Of a DNA stretch of 64,000 nucleotides, positions 58,008 to 64,000 are shown one piece after another. Position numbers and translations under genes: made by a program. The DNA comes from Rhizoctonia solani (Eukaryota > Basidiomycota > Agaricomycetes > Cantharellales > Ceratobasidiaceae). Position 1 is the stretch's first letter. Every line of letters starts with the position of its first letter. The DNA lies in assembly GCF_016906535.1 (NCBI RefSeq), contig NC_057373.1, positions 1,860,001-1,924,000 on the forward strand, in the 5' to 3' direction. The notes below the pieces were generated by a model. The model did no database searches and was not told the DNA's origin. It saw only the letters and a program-made list of their open reading frames with translations.

Positions 58008-58394
58008 TAAATAGGGGATAGATCTAGCTAGGTGTGTATTGTTTCAAAGCGCGCGGAAGATCGGTCACTGTCGTGTGGCGGATGTGTAGAAATGTAGCAC
58101 GGGAAAGAGAGGCTCTAAACAAGTATTTCGGTGTCTTGGACCGCCGAGGTAGTGGTGGTTATTGCTATCCGTTATTGCTGTCTCGTGCCCCCGCGGAGAT
58201 GTTTGAACACCCGGGCCATGTATGGCGCCATACCTCTGTCATCCTCTCTCATTCCTCACGGTACATGCCCGGCTGAAGTGATTCGTAAGCAGCTTAAACC
58301 GAACGAGGCATGCTCACGTGCTGTGCTGCTTCCGGTCTTCGGCACAAACAACTTGTTTTTTTCCTTGCCACTAGACTTTGCCTCGATAGACAGG
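58008..58394. other. intergenic between divergent genes
   Basis: Shared promoter space for the cystinosin and RPB12 genes. Frames here lack domains. Confidence 0.4.
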
Positions 58395-58702
58395 ATGGAC
58401 AATCAATACAATAATGGAATAGCTATATCACAAACCCACAATAGAGGAGAAATGGACTACCTCTGTGCTGGTAAGTTGACGTTTCTACCTTTCAAATTCT
58501 TTTTTGTCACCTTGCCAACTTTTCATGGTAGACTGTGGTGCAAAAAACGAGATACGACCCAGGGAGCCTATTCGGTGCAAGGAATGCGGACACCGCATAA
58601 TGTACAAGAAGCGTACCACTCGTAGTGAGTACGCCTTCTATGCGAAATAGTTTGCGTAAATGACCGCCTTGGGTAAAAGTTGTACAATTTGAGGCTAGGT
58701 AA
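58395..58702 (+). CDS. RPB12: RNA polymerase subunit RPB12/RPABC4
   Basis: Small zinc-ribbon subunit shared by RNA polymerases I, II and III. Three exons join: [20 protein letters not shown] then [25 protein letters not shown] and [11 protein letters not shown], then IVQFEAR. The two CxxC pairs of the zinc ribbon (CADC and CKEC) and the [17 protein letters not shown] tail are complete. About 68 residues. The gene is invisible as a single ORF. The last intron of about 55 nt sits between TTR and VQFEAR. It is divergent from the cystinosin gene. Confidence 0.93.
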
Positions 58703-61232
58703 CGCGTCCTCGGATTGATGTATCTAGTGCGCAGGGGGATCGATCGGACCAGAGGTGCCACCAGGAAAAATATTTCGATGTATCACATGTGCAATATATG
58801 GCCAAGTCGAGTTCTGCCGCCGGGTTCCACTTGACTTGCCTCACCAAGATCCATTTTGACGTCCCATCGCCTTGATAACGTAGATGATCGGCCAATCGAT
58901 GTTCTATGTACTATCTTCTGCGGATCTTGCTGGGAATTCATCTCGTTTTTATTGCTTATTTTGTGGGATCCAGCCTCGTGCACTCGCTTCCGATACCCGA
59001 CAAAGTGCACGACGCTCTTGACGATTGGTTAACTTGTCTAGATCTCTGGACATCATTTAATTTAGCCGCTGGCTGTGTGATGATTCCAGCCTGGCGCATC
59101 TATCTAGTGTCCGACCATCGCATCACCAACGAGTTTCAAACATTTTATGGATTTTCCCCGTCCTCTTGAGGGGGGGGGGGTATCACGGCAATCTACAATT
59201 CCACCCGACTGGTCCATCGTGTTATGGTTTGAACGGCTTGCTCATTGTCTGCCGAACTCGTGAGTAAGGGTGCCATTTGCTAAGTGATTTGGTTTTCATC
59301 GTCGAATTGACCCCGTGCGCCCACCCGGAGGCTCGTTGACACGCAGTTGATGTAGCACGTTGGAATGTATTAATGAAAATATCATGACATTAATGCACAA
59401 ACAGCAGCCACAGCTTCAGTAATATGGGTTCATTGGGGAGGGAAGTGTGCTGAAACAAAGTGAATCGAGGTGGACTTTACCAGAAGCCTTTCTCTCTTCG
59501 CCAAATCTGTAGCCATAGTGTGACCACCAACTCGTCGAAGATGGCGAAGCCACCAGAAGTCATTGTCAAGGTTTGTGACTCGTTCGACCATCTGCCGACT
59601 TTTTCATGTGGCATTATTATCAATGACAAACATTTGTGGGACGATAATACGTACCAACTCGTCGCCAAGAATCCACGCAAACAAAGTCTAGCTCCTGCAT
59701 CCCTGCGTCGCTCCCTTTCTTCCACTTGTACTCGTTGCCCTTGTTAGACTTGAATCTGCGCGAGCTGTGCCGCTCAGTGTTAGCTGTCGAAAGCCAGACG
59801 ATATTTTCTAAACAAGACCACTCACCGACTTGTAGGCTTATTCTTCCTGTGCAACGCATTCATCTGGACCTGACGCTCCCCAAAGTATACCGACCCAGCA
59901 CGTTCGGAGCTGGGGTACCAGTCAAGACGTCCAGCTTCCTCGAACCTTCCGGTGTGATGGTTAAAGCGGAAGAAGTAGGTGACGAATATGGTGTCTGCTG
60001 GAGGTGTCTCAAACTACAGATGAACTGTCACGATCATGGCTCTGTAGCGTGTTGGGGAACGGAGGACGTGCCTGAAACTCCTTCACTTCTCCCGATTCTC
60101 TAGTCGATGTCAATTCTGCGTTGCGTAAGTCTTCTGGGTTGGGCCACGCCCTACAAGTATATGGCTAAGAGTGTGAACGATGTATTGGGTAGTACGTGGC
60201 CTTACCATTTCAACACTAGGTCTCCAGAACTCATCCTTGGTGGGATGGGTTGGACAAGAGATTAGGGAGGGTGCTGAAACCGGGAAGGCTTATAAGTACA
60301 GAGCATGTCACCCCCTATCCTAATCTTGATATGCGCCAGAATTTCTCGACCAAAGTAGTGCCATGCGCGGGGCTTCAACCATCTTGGTTTTCTTTGCAAG
60401 GAAGTTCAGAAGCTAATTGTCCCCACATCGCGAATGGGGGGCCAGTCCCGGTTGGTTGGGACACTGGGCACAAAGATGGCAATGTAGAAAAGCTACTTGA
60501 ATAGTCGTAAGCAAGTAGCATCAATACTATAGCTCTTTGTTGGGGGCTCTGCACGGAATGTGCCGGAGTATGTCCTGCACTGAGGGCGTGCGGACCTAAA
60601 AATTATAATCATATCCAGGGTCAACGGGATCAAGACAATCTTCTAAGTGGATGGAGGGGCCGATATATCTATTTGGGCCGAAGCATGGACTGAAACAACG
60701 ACGCCTGTGGCGGTAAATCGAATATCGAAGCAAATTAAACAAGTAATCTCATATGGGCTACCAGAGCCAAATCTGGCGATCTGGTTCTGGAATCTAGAGC
60801 CACTATCTCAAAGCTTTGGACCACCGCGTTACACATCTGAAACAGGTTACGGTTACGCGGCTTAATCCCAGAATGACATTTATGATACAGTTGGACGGGA
60901 GACCCCAATATATAGGATCGATTGTTCACATAAAAAAGCCGACCACCTGGTATAGATTACGTTGGCAGCGTAAAAAAGCGGAACTGTGGTGTATAAAGTG
61001 TTAGGATTAGTCCAGGATGATGTCAACAGGAATCTCCGGGGTCCACATGGGGTGACTGAGGCCTCCGCCTTTTTAGCTACGGCCCCAAGGATCAGGACTT
61101 TTCTCCTAACCACGTCGTCAATCCACTTGGTTCACTGTTCGCAACTGCTCTTATAAACTTTCTACGCGTGAGTTAGGAGTAGGAATGATGATTGAGATAT
61201 ACTGACGCGCTTGTTTCAGCAACCTGCTCGCC
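58703..61232. other. 2.5-kb interval without a confident gene
   Basis: Contains open frames at 58906-59169 (87 codons, hydrophobic start MYYLLRILLGIHLVFIAYFV), 59460-59747, 59726-60103 and 60647-60865, none with a recognised domain. A frame at 60250-60504 reads GRVLKPG, a motif common in methyltransferases, but nothing else supports it. A run of 11 G lies at 59170-59180. Confidence 0.4.
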
Positions 61233-62811
61233 ATGTCCTCTGTCGCCGCTCCCCCACCAGTCAACGCCGTGCCTACCACAAACGGCGTGACGAGCGAAGC
61301 AACTGCAGCTACCACCAACAACGCTGGGACTGCAGCTGGCGCGACCACCCCCGCGGCTGCCCCTGCTGCTGACAGCAAGCCTACCCCAGCCAGCCCCGAG
61401 GAGACGGGACACAAGGTACATGCTCCTTCCCTTTCACGCGTACATCACTCTACGATCCCATTTTCACTATGCCCTGAGAATGTTCCGAGTCTCCAATCGC
61501 GTTGCTAACGCGTCTTTTTCTACACATCTAGGTGTTTGCCGGCAACCTCGCCTATGCCACCACCGACGAAGGTCTCAAAAAGTTCTTCGAATCATTCTCC
61601 AATGATATGTGCGTACTCTGTAAAATTTATATAGCATACATGCGCCACATTGGACTAATTCGGCAATTTTGGTTATAGAGTATCTTCCGAGGTCATCCAT
61701 CGTGGATCCCGCCCAGCTGGTTATGGGTTTGTCACGTTCAAGACACTCGGGGCAGCTGAGAAGGCTGTCACAGATCTCAACGACAAGGAACTTGAAGGTC
61801 GCCCTATTATTGTACAACTCGCCAAGCCTGCCTCAGAGAAAGAAAAGGAGAGGAACGAGCGCAGGTCCAAGCGACGTGCCACCGGTCGCCGCAATGCGCG
61901 CGCTCCGCCTGGTGAGGTAACCGAGGCCGAGGCAGAAGGCCAAGCTGAGGAATCAAAGCCCGGTCTTGTCGAAAAGGCTGAAAATGCGGTTGAAGGAGCT
62001 GCTGCCGCCGTGGGCGATGCTCTCAAGCCCAAGAAGAAGAAGAAGTGGGGTGTAGGTCGATTTTAGGTCGATTTCTTCCCCATCATTGATCCTTATCCCG
62101 TTACAGCGCAAGGGCAAGGGCAAAAAGGGACCAACTACATCTAGCGATGCTGTCGCCGAAGGTGAACAAACCACTGAAACCCCAGCTGGTGAACCATCCG
62201 CCGCTGGAGCTGATGCCGTTAACGGAGCTGCCGACTCTGCCCCCAAGGCAAGTATCTGAATAATGCACTCTAATACAACCAAATTAACATGTTCTTTAGA
62301 AAGCCAAGAAGCCTAGGACACCCAGGGCCCCACGCCCTCCGCGCCCCGCAGGTGAACAACCAGAAGGCCAGCCAAGTAAGAACATGCTGTTTGTGGCCAA
62401 TCTTGCCTTTTCGGTCGACGACGCTCGCTTGAAGCGTGAGTTATGGCGCATTTAGATCTAAGATATTTCAGCTTATATTTAATTCCAGAGATCTTCACGG
62501 ATGCCGGTATCAATGTTGTATCCGCTCGAGTCGTTACGCGTCGTTGGGGAGCTCGTCGTTCGAAAGGTTTTGGGTTTGTTGATGTCGGCAACGAGGAGGA
62601 ACAGAAAAAGGCGCTTGCCCATTTCGCGCCTGTTGAGTCTGGGGATGGGTCGGCTCCTGCTGGCGGAAAGGAAATCGACGGTCGCCAGATTGCTGTCAAG
62701 GTTGCAGTCGACGCACCAAAGAGGGAGGCTGGTGAGACGGACGCGGATGCCGCTGCTAACTCTGCGGAGAAGAATGACACCACTCCTGAGACCACTGTCG
62801 TCGCGCACTGA
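61233..62811 (+). CDS. RNA-binding protein with two RRM domains
   Basis: RNA-binding protein with a Thr/Ala-rich N-terminus (MSSVAAPPPVNAVPTTNGVT). RRM1 reads KVFAGNLAYATTDEGLKKFF (RNP2 VFAGNL) and AGYGFVTFKTL (RNP1). A basic/acidic linker with KPKKKKKWG and GKGKKGPTT precedes RRM2: NMLFVANLAFSVDDARLK (RNP2 LFVANL) and RSKGFGFVDVGN (RNP1). The tail is acidic and Ala-rich, ending ETTVVAH. Five introns; the frame closes. The KGKGKK-type linker suggests RNA/rRNA binding, perhaps nucleolar (inference). It is not the poly(A)-binding or SR type by domain order. Confidence 0.82.
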
Positions 62812-63095
62812 TAGGTCGTTTTTTTTTACATGGCTGTTGTTCGACTCTGTTTTGATGAATGCGATGCCTATCACGCGAGACTATTTAACCCAAAAATACA
62901 CTATTTCTTTATTCGGGATATTTCCAAATTGCGAGATGTGTGATTATCTAAGGGTGTGGAAACTTGGAGATAACCACGTTCGGGCGACGCTTACTGATGC
63001 TCTTGAGTGTCTCCTCTTGGTTGGTATGTTCAAAAGAAACTTGCATCGTTATTATGTCCTAAGACCGGATGCGTTACTGTGACCCTATAGTAAAT

Positions 63096-63350
63096 ATGCC
63101 AGCCCGGTCTATCCGATTCCGCATATCCCCAACTCAACGCCGCTCATTGGTTTCGTCTCTCTTCGGACTCACGTTCTTTGGCTCGATTGTAACGGTCGCT
63201 GCCTCCAGCGTGCTTCCATGTCCGGCTAGAAGTACACGAGTACGGCTTGCTGATTCTATGGAGACCACCCCTGGGGAACCCAGCCAACAACGGGTGACCA
63301 TAGAAAAGAGACAGCGAAGGTGGATTGAGGAGAAATACCCTAGTGTTTGA
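63096..63350 (+). CDS. small single-pass membrane protein, unknown
   Basis: A single-exon frame of 84 residues. It begins MPARSIRFRISPTQRRSLVS and has one hydrophobic segment, LFGLTFFGSIVTVAASSVLP, followed by CPARSTRVRLADSMET and a basic end RRWIEEKYPSV. The Arg-rich N-terminus with one TM suggests mitochondrial inner-membrane targeting, but that is inference. I recall similar proteins (VLPCPAR) in Agaricomycetes but cannot name the family. Confidence 0.5.
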   Translation: MPARSIRFRISPTQRRSLVSSLFGLTFFGSIVTVAASSVLPCPARSTRVRLADSMETTPGEPSQQRVTIEKRQRRWIEEKYPSV

Positions 63351-63529
63351 CCTAAATACTGCACCGGTAAGCACATTTTTACGCTTATTTCGGTTGATTC
63401 TCATCCTGCAGTTAGTGCGACATAAATACGATTGTGACTGGCGCATAGTGCCAGAACTGATACTACTCCAATGCTCTGCTCCGTGGCAAGATTCAAGTAT
63501 CTACAACGAAGGGAATAGAAAACAACTTT

Positions 63530-64000
63530 TTAGGCAGCTACCCTCCCATTTCTCTCCCTCCTGAGCCTCTCCTGTTGCTCCTGTTCCTCATGAGAACCCC
63601 TGCGAAGAAATTGGCCATCAAAATCATAAAGCAGTGCCAATTGGAAAATGGACTGACGGTAATGGGTTCTCTTCGATAGGCAAGCAACTGAGCATAAGAA
63701 CGAAAGCGAGAACGACTTGGCAGGTGAAAACAGTTGTGAGTGCACGTTGATATGATTGTATTGCGACCACCCTCAAAGGTGGGTCAAGCGTGGGGATGAT
63801 CGCGGTCGAATGTCTGATCAAACGTGTCAGTTGTACAAAATGAGGTTTTGTTGTGTTCCGAACCTGATACTTTGGATGATCTACAATCATATATTCAGAC
63901 TTTCCACGCGGCAAACGGGTGATGAGGACTCACCTTTTCTGCATCCGGCCCTTGTATACCTTTTCTAAGGGAGCTTACGAGGACAGCCTGGACCAGGGCT
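63530..64000 (-). CDS. C-terminal part of an MFS drug transporter (runs off window)
   Basis: The window ends inside a minus-strand gene. Visible exons read ALVQAVLVSSLRKGI then GPDAEK, an intron, IRHSTAIIPTLDPPLRVVAI, SYQRALTTVFTCQVVLAFVL and MLSCLPIEENPLP (last TM segment), then a second intron and a tail GSHEEQEQQERLRRERNGRV ending AA at 63530. This pattern matches the last membrane helix and tail of DHA-type multidrug MFS proteins. The rest of the gene, including its start, lies beyond 64000. Confidence 0.68.

Noticed and set aside
58906..59169. 87-codon hydrophobic ORF
   Set aside because: The hydrophobic start could be a signal anchor, but no family, no splice support and no second evidence.
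60250..60504. Possible methyltransferase fragment (GRVLKPG)
   Set aside because: Only one short motif, with no SAM-binding motif I nearby; chance match is likely.
1..64000. Transposon, CRISPR or viral remnants
   Set aside because: No terminal repeats, transposase or reverse-transcriptase motifs, or regularly spaced repeats were seen on either strand.

Overview
This window is nuclear DNA from a filamentous basidiomycete. Protein-coding genes lie on both strands, broken by many 37-70 nt GT-AG introns, and intergenic gaps are short. The gene families (Tsp2-type tetraspanin, a DUF6593 protein, an ATF/CREB-type bZIP, a bZIP with a DUF3425-like tail, IPC synthase, DUF1748, GH128 and WSC-GH16 secreted hydrolases) point to Agaricomycotina. 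A Rhizoctonia/Ceratobasidiaceae-like genome is my best guess, from resemblance only. I rebuilt the exon structures by hand, so the coordinates run from start to stop codon with introns included.

Layout. 0.5-11 kb: a LaeA-like methyltransferase with a broken frame, an Arl5 GTPase, the tRNA deaminase Tad1, a small Con-6-like basic protein, a Tsp2 tetraspanin, ATP synthase subunit d and the AP-3 mu adaptin. 11-27 kb: a proline-rich unknown, a Gpt2/Sct1-type glycerol-3-phosphate acyltransferase, hexokinase, an ALDH3-type aldehyde dehydrogenase, then a tightly packed block of TAF12, DUF1748, OST2/DAD1 and a mitoribosomal SOD-fold protein, followed by IPC synthase. 27-37 kb: an intron-containing tRNA-Ser(CGA), an MFSD1-like transporter, an ATF/CREB bZIP with a CRE-like inverted repeat just before its start, a peroxisomal AhpD-like protein ending in a PTS1, and a DUF6593 protein. 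37-39.7 kb holds no recognisable gene. 39.7-58.7 kb: uL11m, eL22, an M28 aminopeptidase, a second bZIP, a WSC-GH16 hydrolase, a WrbA-type quinone reductase, uS14m, a GH128 glucanase, a Ser-rich unknown, a cystinosin homologue and RPB12. The end holds a two-RRM protein, a small membrane protein and the C-terminus of an MFS drug transporter running off the edge.

Most genes are housekeeping: membrane lipid synthesis (acyltransferase, IPC synthase), mitochondrial translation and ATP synthesis, trafficking (Arl5, AP-3) and transcription (TAF12, RPB12). They are not arranged as a pathway cluster. I found no CRISPR array, transposon, virus or secondary-metabolite cluster. The most unusual signals are clustered one-base frame breaks, nearly all missing bases in short homopolymers; two GC-AG introns; a perfect inverted repeat of CRE-like sites ahead of the ATF/CREB gene; and start codons or catalytic residues that depart from the family norm. 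I did not see a convincing undescribed system.
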